The notes beneath the pieces are model-generated. The model did no database searches, had not been told where the DNA came from, and saw nothing but the letters and a program-made list of their open reading frames with translations. 64,000 nucleotides of DNA from Hymenobacter terricola (lineage in GTDB: Bacteria; Bacteroidota; Bacteroidia; Cytophagales; Hymenobacteraceae), in NCBI RefSeq assembly GCF_017921975.2, contig NZ_JAGEMO020000003.1, forward strand, positions 346,308 to 410,307, given 5' to 3'. The first letter of the stretch is position 1, and the number at the start of each line of letters is the position of its first letter. Positions 18,188-25,689 of the stretch are shown one piece after another. A program made the translations under genes and the position numbers.

Positions 18188-18658
18188 ATGGCACTTACGG
18201 CCTATCAAACTCAATTTAAGCGGCGCATGAAGCGCGCCATCAGCCTGCGGGCGAAAGCCGATGCAAAAGCCCGGCGCTACACCAAACTCTTGTCGGATGC
18301 CATCGGCTCGGCCGAGGATGCGGCCATGCAGATGAACGAGCTCAACCAGATTTACGGCGTGGACGTGAGCACCTACACGTTGCTCACGCAGGCGCTGCAC
18401 GCCAATAGCGGGCAGGAAGTGCTGGAAGACCATCTGGCGCAGAGCACGCCCGGCGAGGAAGCGGTTATCTTCAACCAGATACCGGACGGCAACGGTGGGC
18501 AGCCCCTTCCGGCTAACCCGCTGTTTGGGGAGCTGGTGACCGGTACGCCGATTACGCCGGCGGCTCAAATGAAGCAGGTCAGAGACAAAGAAGTGGCTCC
18601 GAAAACAGTGATTGTGGCGGATGAGGCACCAGCAGCTTCAGAAGTATTTGAGGCTTAA
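18188..18658 (+). CDS. Small basic protein, tandem paralogue 2
   Basis: A 156-residue protein, MALTAYQTQFKRRMKRAISL at the start, homologous over its first 110 residues to the gene 31 bases upstream. It carries an extra C-terminal extension of about 45 residues rich in Pro, Ala and Glu. The pair is a tandem duplication that has diverged, with the basic helical N-terminus best kept. Function is unknown. A strong terminator (18682-18722) closes the unit. Confidence 0.7.
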   Translation: MALTAYQTQFKRRMKRAISLRAKADAKARRYTKLLSDAIGSAEDAAMQMNELNQIYGVDVSTYTLLTQALHANSGQEVLEDHLAQSTPGEEAVIFNQIPDGNGGQPLPANPLFGELVTGTPITPAAQMKQVRDKEVAPKTVIVADEAPAASEVFEA

Positions 18659-18681
18659 AGGCTTTATCAACAGCTAAAAAC

Positions 18682-18722
18682 AAAAAGGCCAGCTCCTGTT
18701 TGACAGGGGCTGGCCTTTTTTA
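18682..18722 (+). terminator. Terminator after the paralogue pair
   Basis: AAAAAGGCCAGCTCCTGT pairs with ACAGGGGCTGGCCTTTTT, a long GC-rich stem ending in a T tract. Confidence 0.88.
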
Positions 18723-18795
18723 TACCCTGACGGGTATAGAACGTCACCGAAAGCATACATTTACACCCGTTCGGGTACATATATAGTTGATACCC
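18721..18795. promoter_or_regulatory. Operators of the HipB-like regulator
   Basis: TATACCCTGACGGGTATA (18721-18738) has perfect 7-bp arms. ACCCGTTCGGGT (18765-18776) is a second palindrome with the same ACCC/GGGT core. A TACCCCC half-site follows at about 18791. The two centres are 41 bases apart, about four helical turns, as expected for cooperative binding. They lie directly upstream of the hipB-like gene and resemble in layout the multiple palindromic operators of HipB-type autorepressors. Confidence 0.72.
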
Positions 18796-18818
18796 CCGCC
18801 TGTGGCCTTATTATTCAT

Positions 18819-19043
18819 ATGACTGAAAGCATTGCGCAATTTGTAAAACAGCGACGGAAAATGCTTCGGCTTACCCAACCTGATATGGCTGCCAAAGCAG
18901 GCGTTGGCCTGCGGTTTGTGCGGGAATTAGAACAGGGGAAAGCTACCCTGCAGCTGGACAAAGTCAACCTTATTCTCAACTTATTTGGCCACGTATTGGC
19001 ACCGGTACCGGCAGATAGGTCACACTGGACAGACGAGATGTGA
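18819..19043 (+). CDS. HipB-like XRE-family regulator, without HipA
   Basis: A 74-residue Cro/C1-type HTH protein: IAQFVKQRRKMLRLTQPDMA, KAGVGLRFVRELEQGKATLQL and DKVNLILNLFGH. This is the y4mF/HipB pattern. Such proteins normally precede a HipA kinase toxin and repress the operon. Here no HipA-like gene follows: the next gene is on the other strand and unrelated. It is therefore an orphan antitoxin/regulator, perhaps kept as a repressor or an anti-addiction factor. Operators are visible upstream. Confidence 0.85.
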   Translation: MTESIAQFVKQRRKMLRLTQPDMAAKAGVGLRFVRELEQGKATLQLDKVNLILNLFGHVLAPVPADRSHWTDEM

Positions 19044-19094
19044 AAGCCATCAGACACCTGTAAAAGAGAGGACGATGAAGTGATATGCTTGGAA

Positions 19095-19463
19095 TTAACG
19101 TCGGTTTCGACGGGCGCGGCGCTCAGCGACCTTTATAAAAAAGGATTCGAGCAGGGTGTCGGCGTGGTTGCGTTGCTGCCAGGATAGCAGTTCGGCCGCC
19201 GTGATGCGGTAGCCGCGGGGGCTACCAGTACAATCCACGTAGCGCAGGCGGCGGGGATGGCCGGCGGGCAGCTTTAGATAATCGCGCAGCGTTTCGGGAT
19301 GGAGGACAAGCAGTTTGGCGGCCTGTGGGCAGGAAAACATAACCTCGGGGAGTGGCAGATGGGACAGGATGGTGGTGACCTGTTGCGTGATTTCACGCTG
19401 GATTGCCTCCTTCAGCTCATCCTGTTGGTGTTCACTGAAGGTAAGTATGATTTCAGGGAGCAT
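19095..19463 (-). CDS. Helix-turn-helix DNA-binding protein (MerR/excisionase-like)
   Basis: A 122-residue protein with an N-terminal polar helix (HQQDELKEAIQREITQQVTT) and a C-terminal winged-helix of the excisionase/HTH_17 kind: FSCPQAAKLLVLHPETLRDY, YRITAAELLSWQQR. The C-terminus is Arg-rich (ERRARRNRR). Such proteins are common in Bacteroidota integrative elements next to integrases or mobilisation genes. The exact target is unknown. Confidence 0.7.
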   Translation of the reverse strand: MLPEIILTFSEHQQDELKEAIQREITQQVTTILSHLPLPEVMFSCPQAAKLLVLHPETLRDYLKLPAGHPRRLRYVDCTGSPRGYRITAAELLSWQQRNHADTLLESFFIKVAERRARRNRR

Positions 19464-19774
19464 AGTTGAACGGGTTTAGAGGAGCGAAAGGCAATTCACT
19501 GCACTTTGATTACCAATTAATTGGAACCAGTCAGCATTGTCAAATCACAGGTTTGTAGGGTGGAGTCTCAGAATCTCCAACCACTAGTTGGAGATTCTGA
19601 GGCACAGCGTTTAACAGTAGTTGTTAATTGGGCAGTTCTTTTGATATCGTGGGAAGCAGTGGTGAGACAGGACAGTAAGTTGCTACATTGCCTGAAAAGG
19701 AATGAAACACCCTCTCATAGAAAGGACGCCATATAGTTTATCGAGGGATTATTAGCACCCTTATTTACCTAATT
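19464..19774. other. Intergenic region with a 15-bp hairpin
   Basis: No gene is supported here. CTCAGAATCTCCAAC (19567-19581) is a perfect inverted repeat of 19587-19601 with a 5-base CACTA loop. Short plus-strand frames crossing it lack coding features. The downstream 80 bases are AT-rich and likely hold the promoter of the GIY-YIG gene. Confidence 0.6.
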
Positions 19775-20755
19775 ATGAGTTTGCAAATTATTGATGAGCT
19801 AGGTTTTAAGGAAGCAGCTGGGCATGAGGTGCTGGGGCGGGTTTCTATTGCAGACTTATTTCCCAAGTCAAGAAATCGATGCGGAATTTACCTGCTACAA
19901 TTCAGCGACGGCACCTACTACATAGGTCAGGCGGTGGATGCCGTACGGCGTTTTGCGCAGCACCGGAAGAATTACGATACCATCGCACACTACTGGTTTC
20001 AGCGGGTAACCAAGTTGCAGCTGGACTCGGTGGAACAGCAGTTGATTCGGCAGGCGGAGCAGGCCGGCCTGCTGCTGACGAACAAAACGTTTGTGACGAA
20101 CGTGGTTGGAGAAACTGACTTGGACCTCCTTGTTAGCCCTGCTGAGCAGCAGACTTGGGTAGAGACGGGCAGCGAGCTGACCAACGACGGCATAGACCTT
20201 AGCCAGGCCGTGGAGGAACGGGCGAAGGTGAAGTATCGACAGAACTTCCTGCAACTGGAGCAGCACCGCCATTATCCACAGCTGCGCAGTTTGTTACGGG
20301 CTTATATTCAGCGGGGACTGCCAGCCTATAAGAAAACGGAGCAGGCTTTTTGGGCGCTGAGCTGCCTTCCCTCAACCAATAAGGCTACCTACCCGCGTTT
20401 CTGCAGCCTGAACGTGAACGGCATGGAGGTGCTCGTGGCGGGGGTAGAAAAGAAGAGCCAGGAGCCTTTTGTCTTCACGATTGTGTCTGGCAGCATGTTC
20501 CCTACAGCTACCGAAAAGCACCGTTTTCAGAAGGCCTACGCCCGGGTGATTGCAGCATCGGACTACCGCGCCGCCGGCGTCGACCAGTTCGTGATTCATT
20601 TTCGTTCGCTCGAAGCATTGCAAACAGCGCTGGAGCGGGAGCCCACTTTAAGGAAGAGCATCCGCGAGATGAACCTGCGGCTGATGCGGCGAGGCGGTAC
20701 GGTTTACTCCCCCTATCATTGCTTCGACCTAGTGGCGGATGTAGTGCGGGGCTAG
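19775..20755 (+). CDS. GIY-YIG domain nuclease-like protein
   Basis: A 326-residue protein with a GIY-YIG domain at about residues 33-110: CGIYLLQFSDGTYYIGQAVD, then RRFAQHRKNYD and DSVEQQLIRQ, which supply the conserved Arg and Glu candidates. The remaining 200 residues are not recognised and end in a region rich in basic residues (RKSIREMNLRLMRRGG). GIY-YIG nucleases cut DNA in homing, repair or restriction. It is followed 34 bases later by an HNH nuclease gene in the same direction, so the two may form a unit. Confidence 0.78.
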   Translation: MSLQIIDELGFKEAAGHEVLGRVSIADLFPKSRNRCGIYLLQFSDGTYYIGQAVDAVRRFAQHRKNYDTIAHYWFQRVTKLQLDSVEQQLIRQAEQAGLLLTNKTFVTNVVGETDLDLLVSPAEQQTWVETGSELTNDGIDLSQAVEERAKVKYRQNFLQLEQHRHYPQLRSLLRAYIQRGLPAYKKTEQAFWALSCLPSTNKATYPRFCSLNVNGMEVLVAGVEKKSQEPFVFTIVSGSMFPTATEKHRFQKAYARVIAASDYRAAGVDQFVIHFRSLEALQTALEREPTLRKSIREMNLRLMRRGGTVYSPYHCFDLVADVVRG

Positions 20756-20789
20756 TCAGCTGGGCATAACTGTATTGTGATTCTATACT

Positions 20790-21569
20790 ATGAAACAAGG
20801 CCAACGCCTCTGGACCCGGGATGAGCTGCTGCTGGCCATCAACTTGTACTGCAAGCTCACCTTTGGGCAGCTGCATAAGGGCAACCCGGCCATTATTAAG
20901 CTATCAGGACTGATTGACCGTACGCCGAGCTCGGTGGCGCTGAAGCTGGTGAACTTCGCTAGCCTCGACCCGAGCCTGGACCGGGCGGGCATGAGCAATG
21001 CCAGCCACCTGGACCGGCAGGTTTGGCAGGAATTTTACGCCGACTGGGCGGGGCGGGCGCTGGAAAGTGAGCAGCTGTTGGCGGAAGCGCAGCATCTCAC
21101 GCTGGAAGATGTGGCGGCCGAATACGAGCCACTGCCACCGGTGCCAGTGGGCCGGGTGAGGGAGCAGCTGGTGAACGTGCGGGTGAATCAGCAGTTTTTC
21201 CGAAGGACAGTGATGGCCGCGTATGACAATACCTGCTGCATTACGGGGCTGAACGTGCCGGCGCTACTGGTGGCGGGCCATATCAAGCCCTGGGCGGTTG
21301 ACGTGGCCAATCGACTGAATCCGCGCAATGGATTGGCGCTAAATGCGCTGCATGACCGGGCTTTTGAGTTGGGGCTGTTTACCATCCGGCCCGACGACTA
21401 CGTGATTGAGGTAGCACCGACCGTGCGACAAGGTAACCGGCCGGATGCGCAGGCGGTGGGGGAACTGTTGGGACAATACCATGGGCAGGCGCTGCGGCTG
21501 CCGGCGCGGCGGCGGTTTCTACCGGACCCTGCGTTTCTAGACTGGCACCGCAGCAAATGGCAGCCGTAA
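20790..21569 (+). CDS. HNH endonuclease (HNH_2-type, putative restriction enzyme)
   Basis: A 259-residue protein. The N-terminal part (RLWTRDELLLAINLYCKLTF) is shared with a widespread group of restriction-like HNH proteins, and the C-terminal nuclease domain reads CCITGLNVPALLVAGHIKPW, NPRNGLALNALHDRAFELGL. This gives the H-N-H pattern (AGHI, N in RNGL, H in LHDRAF). No methyltransferase partner is adjacent, so a modification-dependent or phage-specific role is possible. It is co-directional with the GIY-YIG gene upstream, and a long hairpin terminates transcription. Confidence 0.87.
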   Translation: MKQGQRLWTRDELLLAINLYCKLTFGQLHKGNPAIIKLSGLIDRTPSSVALKLVNFASLDPSLDRAGMSNASHLDRQVWQEFYADWAGRALESEQLLAEAQHLTLEDVAAEYEPLPPVPVGRVREQLVNVRVNQQFFRRTVMAAYDNTCCITGLNVPALLVAGHIKPWAVDVANRLNPRNGLALNALHDRAFELGLFTIRPDDYVIEVAPTVRQGNRPDAQAVGELLGQYHGQALRLPARRRFLPDPAFLDWHRSKWQP

Positions 21570-21623
21570 TTTTTGCAACAAGCTGTTGCAAAATTCAACC
21601 TATGCTGCTCGGTATCATTTTTA

Positions 21624-21671
21624 GACAAGTCAAAGCCCCGTCAGCTATTGGCCAACGGGGCTTTGACTTGT
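21624..21671. terminator. Bidirectional terminator, perfect 17-bp stem
   Basis: ACAAGTCAAAGCCCCGT (21624-21640) is the exact inverse of ACGGGGCTTTGACTTGT (21655-21671). It lies between the convergent HNH and DUF1508 genes and is suited to end transcription from both sides. Confidence 0.85.
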
Positions 21672-21684
21672 TGCACCAATAAGG

Positions 21685-22005
21685 CTAGCTCAGGTCTTCG
21701 ATGCGAGCAGTTGGCGCATCCTGTAGTACAACCTGGATGCCGTGGTCGCGAGATTGGGCAGTGGTGTACTTCTCGCTGCGGCCGATGATTTCACCGTTGG
21801 CAGCGACGTGGTTGAAGCCATACTGGCCGGCGTTAAAAAATGATTCGAAGTGCTGCGGCTGGCAATTGGCCTGCACCGACCGGATGCCGTTCTGGCAGCT
21901 GGCCTTGGTGGTGTACCCTTCGCTGGATTGGACGATTTCGCCGTTGTCGGCACGCAGGTGGTACCAATACTGGCCGCTGCTTTGGAAGATTTGGAAGGTT
22001 GCCAT
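21685..22005 (-). CDS. DUF1508 (YegP-like) double-repeat protein
   Basis: A 106-residue protein made of two DUF1508 repeats: FQIFQSSGQYWYHLRADNGE ... SEGYTTKASCQNGIRSV and FESFFNAGQYGFNHVAANGE ... SEKYTTAQSRDHGIQVV. This small family (YegP in Escherichia coli) has no established biochemical role. The ATG at 22005 is preferred because the motif starts immediately after it. It lies at the 3' end of the RecE-like operon. Confidence 0.9.
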   Translation of the reverse strand: MATFQIFQSSGQYWYHLRADNGEIVQSSEGYTTKASCQNGIRSVQANCQPQHFESFFNAGQYGFNHVAANGEIIGRSEKYTTAQSRDHGIQVVLQDAPTARIEDLS

Positions 22006-22046
22006 AGTGAGCAAGATAAGAGTGTGGTGAAATGACTGGCAGCAAT

Positions 22047-22736
22047 TTAGGCGGCCTGCGCCAACGGCGCGGGTACGGTGAGGGGAATAGACAAGCCGGC
22101 GGCTTGCCGGGCGTGGTGGCGCAGCAGCGCCGCGTACTTTTTGCGGCCCTGCTCGATGAGTCCGAGCATGGCCGTTAGTTCAACACGCCACACTTCGTGC
22201 GGGGCCTTTTTCTGCACGCCGATGATGAGAAAGCGCGTGGCACCGAGCACATCGAGGTAAAGGGCGGCCTGGCGGTCGTAGTCGTATTTCTCGATGGTGG
22301 TCAGGAAGTGGGCCTGGTCGGGGCTGCTGGTAGTTTTGAAGTCGATAAGCGTGAGCTGGCGGCCGGCGCGGCTGCGCACTAACAAGTCAGGGCGCAGCTT
22401 CACTCCTACTCCGGTGGCGGTGTGGATGGCGGTATAGGACTGTTCGGCGTGGCCCCGGTAAAGCAGGTCACGGCAGTAGCGTTGGCGGCGCACCTGGCGG
22501 GCCAGGGTTTCCAGGTCGGCCCACCGTATGCCGCGCTCCTCAGTGCGGACGTAATGCGGTGGCTCCAGCACGGCGGTGTGAAAGTGGGAGCCATAGGCCA
22601 GGGCCACGGGGTTGGGGGTGTTGGGCTTACCGAGCAGCACAGCCTTTAGATTGGACAGGTCGGTATTGCTGACGTAGGGTAAAGCGCGGTGCTGGGCCTG
22701 GGTCAGGTCGGGGTGATTGATGAGGGAGTGAAACAT
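22047..22736 (-). CDS. RecE/ExoVIII-like PD-(D/E)XK exonuclease
   Basis: A 229-residue nuclease of the DUF3799/exodeoxyribonuclease VIII type. The N-terminus has the family's entry motif (YVSNTDLSNLKAVLLGKP and YGSHFHTAVLEP), and the core reads GVKLRPDLLV, LIDFKTTSSPD (the D and DxK residues) and YDRQAALYLD (QxxxY). Phage RecE-type nucleases resect linear DNA 5' to 3' to feed a single-strand annealing protein. The next gene upstream, at 22822-23550, is the candidate partner. There is no RecT-like sequence that I recognise. Confidence 0.85.
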   Translation of the reverse strand: MFHSLINHPDLTQAQHRALPYVSNTDLSNLKAVLLGKPNTPNPVALAYGSHFHTAVLEPPHYVRTEERGIRWADLETLARQVRRQRYCRDLLYRGHAEQSYTAIHTATGVGVKLRPDLLVRSRAGRQLTLIDFKTTSSPDQAHFLTTIEKYDYDRQAALYLDVLGATRFLIIGVQKKAPHEVWRVELTAMLGLIEQGRKKYAALLRHHARQAAGLSIPLTVPAPLAQAA

Positions 22737-22821
22737 GAGGCTGCGGATATTAAGGGATGAGGAAGTAGCTCGCTGGGGCCGCCCGGCCCTGGACAGGACG
22801 GGCGGCCGGCGGGTGCTGCCG

Positions 22822-23550
22822 CTAGGCAGCGATGGGCAGGGGTACTTGCTCGGCTGCTGGCTCCGGGTCCTTGGTGTCGTCCTCGGCGGGCGCGGTGTAA
22901 GCGTGCTGGATGCGCAGGTCGGCGTTGCCGGTGTAGGTTTCGGCGCGCCAGATGGGGAAGTCGCGGGCGAAGTCGCGGCGGGCGGCTACTTCGGCCGCGT
23001 CGGCGGCTTCGTAGCTGAACTGGGCGATGTAGTAGGTGGCCGTCTTGCCGTCCTTGGTGGTTTGCTTCTTCTCGGCGGTCACCTTTACTACCACGTCGGC
23101 CAGGGTCAGGTCGTCGTAGAAAAGCGGCTCGATGAGGCGGTACAGGTTTTCGACGCTGTAGCCGTGGAAGAGCACGGCGCAAATGGCACCTTTCTCGTCG
23201 GCAAAAAACAGCTCGGCCCACAGCTTGCGGCCCATGTTCAGGATGTCGTCCTGGAACACGCGCCAAGCCAGCGGAATGAAGGAAAGCGAGTTGCCAAGCG
23301 GCACGGTGCCGCCGATGTTGAACTGGCCGGCCTTGGCATCGAAACGCACCTGGCGCGGGTGGCCGGGCAGATAGCGGAAGCGCGACACCTGCACGACTTC
23401 GCCGGTGGCCTCGTCGGCTTTCTCGGTGAGGTAGGCGGGCACGGCCGTAATGGGGCCGCTGAGGGTGAATACGGGGGCCTCGGGGGCGGTGGTGGATGCG
23501 GCACCGGCTTCGGTGGTGGCGCTGCGCTGGGCTTTTACTTTGGTGGACAT
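22822..23550 (-). CDS. Unrecognised protein next to RecE-like nuclease (candidate annealing or ssDNA-binding protein)
   Basis: A 242-residue protein starting at an ATG at 23550 (MSTKVKAQR). It has a disordered N-terminus, a central mixed alpha/beta body (QFNIGGTVPLGNSLSFIPLA, RKLWAELFFADEKGAICAVL) and an acidic disordered C-terminal tail (DDTKDPEPAAEQ). Acidic tails are typical of ssDNA-binding proteins. In phage recombination modules the gene beside a RecE-type nuclease is usually an annealing protein. No family is assigned; the role is inferred from position and tail. Confidence 0.6.
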   Translation of the reverse strand: MSTKVKAQRSATTEAGAASTTAPEAPVFTLSGPITAVPAYLTEKADEATGEVVQVSRFRYLPGHPRQVRFDAKAGQFNIGGTVPLGNSLSFIPLAWRVFQDDILNMGRKLWAELFFADEKGAICAVLFHGYSVENLYRLIEPLFYDDLTLADVVVKVTAEKKQTTKDGKTATYYIAQFSYEAADAAEVAARRDFARDFPIWRAETYTGNADLRIQHAYTAPAEDDTKDPEPAAEQVPLPIAA

Positions 23551-23624
23551 GATGGGAAATAGTTGGGGTTGGAAATGAAAAAGGTGGGGCAAGTTGGCGG
23601 CCGGCCACTACGCCGTATCAGGTG

Positions 23625-23780
23625 TTATTTGGCCTCCGTGACGGACGAGGTCAGCACGTAGTATTTGCGGAATAGTGCCTTTGCTTTTATCAGGCTGACG
23701 GAGCGTTCAGTTAGGAGCACGGCGACTTTGGAGCGGCTGTCCTTTTCGTAGCCGTAGGCTTGGAATAGATTGGTTTTCAT
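23625..23780 (-). CDS. Small protein, 51 residues, unknown
   Basis: A short frame from ATG 23780 to TAA 23625 encodes MKTNLFQAYGYEKDSRSKVA..., ending in TSSVTEAK. It lies in line with the flanking minus-strand genes and fills the gap between the unknown RecE neighbour and the DUF3846-like gene, with good codon use for this region. I do not recognise it. Confidence 0.5.
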   Translation of the reverse strand: MKTNLFQAYGYEKDSRSKVAVLLTERSVSLIKAKALFRKYYVLTSSVTEAK

Positions 23781-23828
23781 GGAAAATGAAGGGTAAAGTG
23801 GGGCCAGCCGATGCCGACCCCTAGTGAA

Positions 23829-24143
23829 CTATTTGAATTGCTTATCGTGGCACAGAATGGCGCGGCCCACGATGGAATCCTGGCCCCGCGCCTCGGGCTG
23901 GTGCTGGTACCAGAGGTAGGTAGCCAGCAGATTGAGGTAGGCCGGGTGGCGGAACTTGCCTTCGTCGTCGATTATCAAAATCAACTCTGGCGTGAGGCGC
24001 ACCACATCGACCAGACGGCAATCGAGCAGCTGGTACAATTCGGCCAGCTTGAAGCTGCAGCCGTTGGCGGGGCTGACCGGCTGCGGCTGGGCGCTGTGCG
24101 GGTCAAGTAATTGAGGCTGGTATGTTGTAGCGTTTTTTGGCAT
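23829..24143 (-). CDS. DUF3846-like protein
   Basis: A 104-residue protein with the DUF3846-like order of motifs: a leading LAELYQLLDCRLVDVVRLTP, then ILIIDDEGKFRHPAYLNLLA, and C-terminal DSIVGRAILCHDK. Proteins of this kind are found in many phages and conjugative elements, and their function is not known. It lies in the minus-strand early-type operon between small unknown genes. Confidence 0.72.
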   Translation of the reverse strand: MPKNATTYQPQLLDPHSAQPQPVSPANGCSFKLAELYQLLDCRLVDVVRLTPELILIIDDEGKFRHPAYLNLLATYLWYQHQPEARGQDSIVGRAILCHDKQFK

Positions 24144-24199
24144 GACGGGGCGGGTTTGGTGGAGCCGCCCGGCTTGGCGGCCCCTGGTGAATTATTGAG

Positions 24200-24388
24200 T
24201 TAGAATCCCTCGACTTCGAACATCATCTGCTCGTATTCGCCATCCTCCCACCCCTCTTGCTCGTGGTGGTAGTGGGCCTGGCGTTCCCACTCGGTTTGCT
24301 GCTCGCAGAAGGCGGCCTGGGCTTCGTCAGCTGCCATTTCGTCGCTGCTGAGGCCGTTTAGCTCGGCCTCGGTTGGTTCGTACTGCAT
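24200..24388 (-). CDS. Small acidic protein, unknown
   Basis: A 62-residue, strongly acidic protein (DEMAADEAQAAFCEQQTEWE; WEDGEYEQMMFEVEGF). It is co-directional with its neighbours. Small acidic proteins in phage operons often mimic DNA or bind host proteins, but no such activity can be shown from the sequence. Confidence 0.5.
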   Translation of the reverse strand: MQYEPTEAELNGLSSDEMAADEAQAAFCEQQTEWERQAHYHHEQEGWEDGEYEQMMFEVEGF

Positions 24389-24436
24389 GAAAAGCGGGGC
24401 TTTAGGGCCCGCGCCGGGCGGGCGCGGGCCGAATGG

Positions 24437-24838
24437 CTAAAAGCGGAGGTACTTGGCGCGGGCGGCCTGCAAAGCGGCACCGGCGGAGCTGGCGTGGAAA
24501 GCGGCAGCAGCGGTTGCGTAAGCGGCGCGGGCCTGCTGGTAGCGGGTGATGACGGCGCGTAGCTGAGCGAAGCGGCCAGCCTGGGGACGGTAATCATTGC
24601 GCAGCGCGTACTTGGCGGCGCGGGCATCGAACATGGCGGAGTGGGCACGGGCCAGCATATGACGGGCAGCAACGGCGGCCGGGTCGATGGGAGCCGGCGG
24701 GGGAACTACCAAGGGGCGGGGCGGGTACTTGGCCGCTAGCCGGTCCAGGGTGGCCTGCAGGGCAGCCATTTTGATAGCGACTTGGCCAACAGCCGCGCCC
24801 ACTACGGGCGCGGCTGGGGCTAGAACGAGGCTAAGCAT
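24437..24838 (-). CDS. Alanine-rich helical protein, unknown
   Basis: A 133-residue protein whose ATG at 24838 overlaps the previous stop by 8 bases. It begins with a hydrophobic stretch (MLSLVLAPAAPVVGAAVGQV) and continues with long helices (AVAARHMLARAHSAMFDARA; RAVITRYQQARAAYATAAAA). No family is recognised. The overlap with the upstream gene indicates coupled translation. Confidence 0.55.
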   Translation of the reverse strand: MLSLVLAPAAPVVGAAVGQVAIKMAALQATLDRLAAKYPPRPLVVPPPAPIDPAAVAARHMLARAHSAMFDARAAKYALRNDYRPQAGRFAQLRAVITRYQQARAAYATAAAAFHASSAGAALQAARAKYLRF

Positions 24839-25154
24839 GAGCCAGCACGCCGGCAAACTCATCCTCGGCCTTGATAACCTCCCACACGGCCCCGAACGCA
24901 TAACCGGGGTACATGGCCCGCATGGAGCGGAAGGCCTCGCGCAAGGCGTGAAACGGGCACTTGCCGCTGCCTTTGAAGTCCGGGCGGGGCTGCCCTTCGG
25001 CGGGCTGCTCGGCCAGCTTGAGGCTGATGTACCAGGAGGTACCGCCCTGGTCATAAGTGGCGGCGGACTGTGATACCCAAATGCCGGCGAACGGGCAGAG
25101 GGCGGGGCCTTTCCAGGCGGCGGCAGCAAGCTGCAAAAGTTGATTGGGGAGCAT
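24831..25154 (-). CDS. Conserved-looking phage protein, unknown
   Basis: A 107-residue protein, MLPNQLLQLAAAAWKGPALC..., with a globular composition (GTSWYISLKLAEQPAEG; FRSMRAMYPGYAFGAVWEV). It is the first gene of the minus-strand run that ends at 21685, and a good Bacteroidota-type promoter lies about 80 bases upstream. Another frame covers the same bases but has coding features only in its C-terminal part, which is the next gene. Function unknown. Confidence 0.6.
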   Translation of the reverse strand: MLPNQLLQLAAAAWKGPALCPFAGIWVSQSAATYDQGGTSWYISLKLAEQPAEGQPRPDFKGSGKCPFHALREAFRSMRAMYPGYAFGAVWEVIKAEDEFAGVLAHA

Positions 25155-25234
25155 GGCTGTATGTGTTAGCCGTGGGGTGCCCGCGCCGTAGGCCTCCGGG
25201 TGGGCGAGTAGCTAGGTCCTTCCCGACTACACCC

Positions 25235-25290
25235 TAAAGATACAACAATAATTTGTATTTGCAAACTAAACTTTAATAAAAATACCTTTG
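25235..25290. promoter_or_regulatory. Divergent promoter pair sharing a TTTGCAAA core
   Basis: On the minus strand TTTG (25265-25262) and TATCTTTA (25242-25235) are 19 bases apart, close to the Bacteroidota TTTG-N19-TAnnTTTG pattern. On the plus strand TTTG (25258-25261) and TACCTTTG (25283-25290) are 21 bases apart. The two upstream boxes abut as the palindrome TTTGCAAA (25258-25265). This should drive the minus-strand recombination operon and the plus-strand SLOG gene. Confidence 0.68.
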
Positions 25291-25320
25291 ATGGCAAGCA
25301 ATATTTGCCTATCTTTAAAC

Positions 25321-25680
25321 ATGGAAAAGCACAATAAAATAACAGTGGCAGTGGTAGGTAGCCGGGGCGTGAGAAGCTGCGCCGCCCTGGTGCGGCGGCT
25401 GGCCGAACTGGAGCCGGCGGAAGTGGTGAGCGGGGGCGCGGCCGGCGCGGATGCCCTGGCGGCCAACTGGGCCAGAGCCCACGGGGTGCCGCTGACCGAG
25501 CTGCGGCCCGACTATGCCGCCCACGGCCCCACGGCTGCTACCCATGTGCGCAATGCCGAAATAGTGAAGCGGGCCGCGCTGGTGCTGGTGGTGTGGGATG
25601 GCCAGAGCAAGGGCACGCTGAGCACGCTGAAAGCTGCCCGACGCCTGGGCCGCCCGGTGGAACTGCTGCCCCTGGACTGA
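25321..25680 (+). CDS. SLOG/DUF2493-like nucleotide-binding protein
   Basis: A 119-residue protein from ATG 25321 with a Rossmann-like SLOG domain: KITVAVVGSRGVRSCAALVR, EVVSGGAAGADALAANWARA, HVRNAEIVKRAALVLVVWDG, SKGTLSTLKAARRLGRPVEL. The GGAxGAD and SRG loops match the DUF2493/YpsA-related group, proposed to bind nucleotide-derived signals and often found in phages and conflict islands. No enzymatic partner is adjacent. An extended start upstream is possible but less likely. Confidence 0.83.
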   Translation: MEKHNKITVAVVGSRGVRSCAALVRRLAELEPAEVVSGGAAGADALAANWARAHGVPLTELRPDYAAHGPTAATHVRNAEIVKRAALVLVVWDGQSKGTLSTLKAARRLGRPVELLPLD

Positions 25681-25689
25681 GCCGGAGCC

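Noticed and set aside
19521..19736. 71-residue plus-strand frame in the intergenic region
   Set aside because: It spans a perfect hairpin and has no conserved sequence or ribosome site.
24839..25129. Long minus-strand frame upstream of the alanine-rich protein
   Set aside because: Its first ~95 residues are a Pro/Ser-rich shadow of the 107-residue gene in another frame. Only the part from ATG 24838 is accepted.
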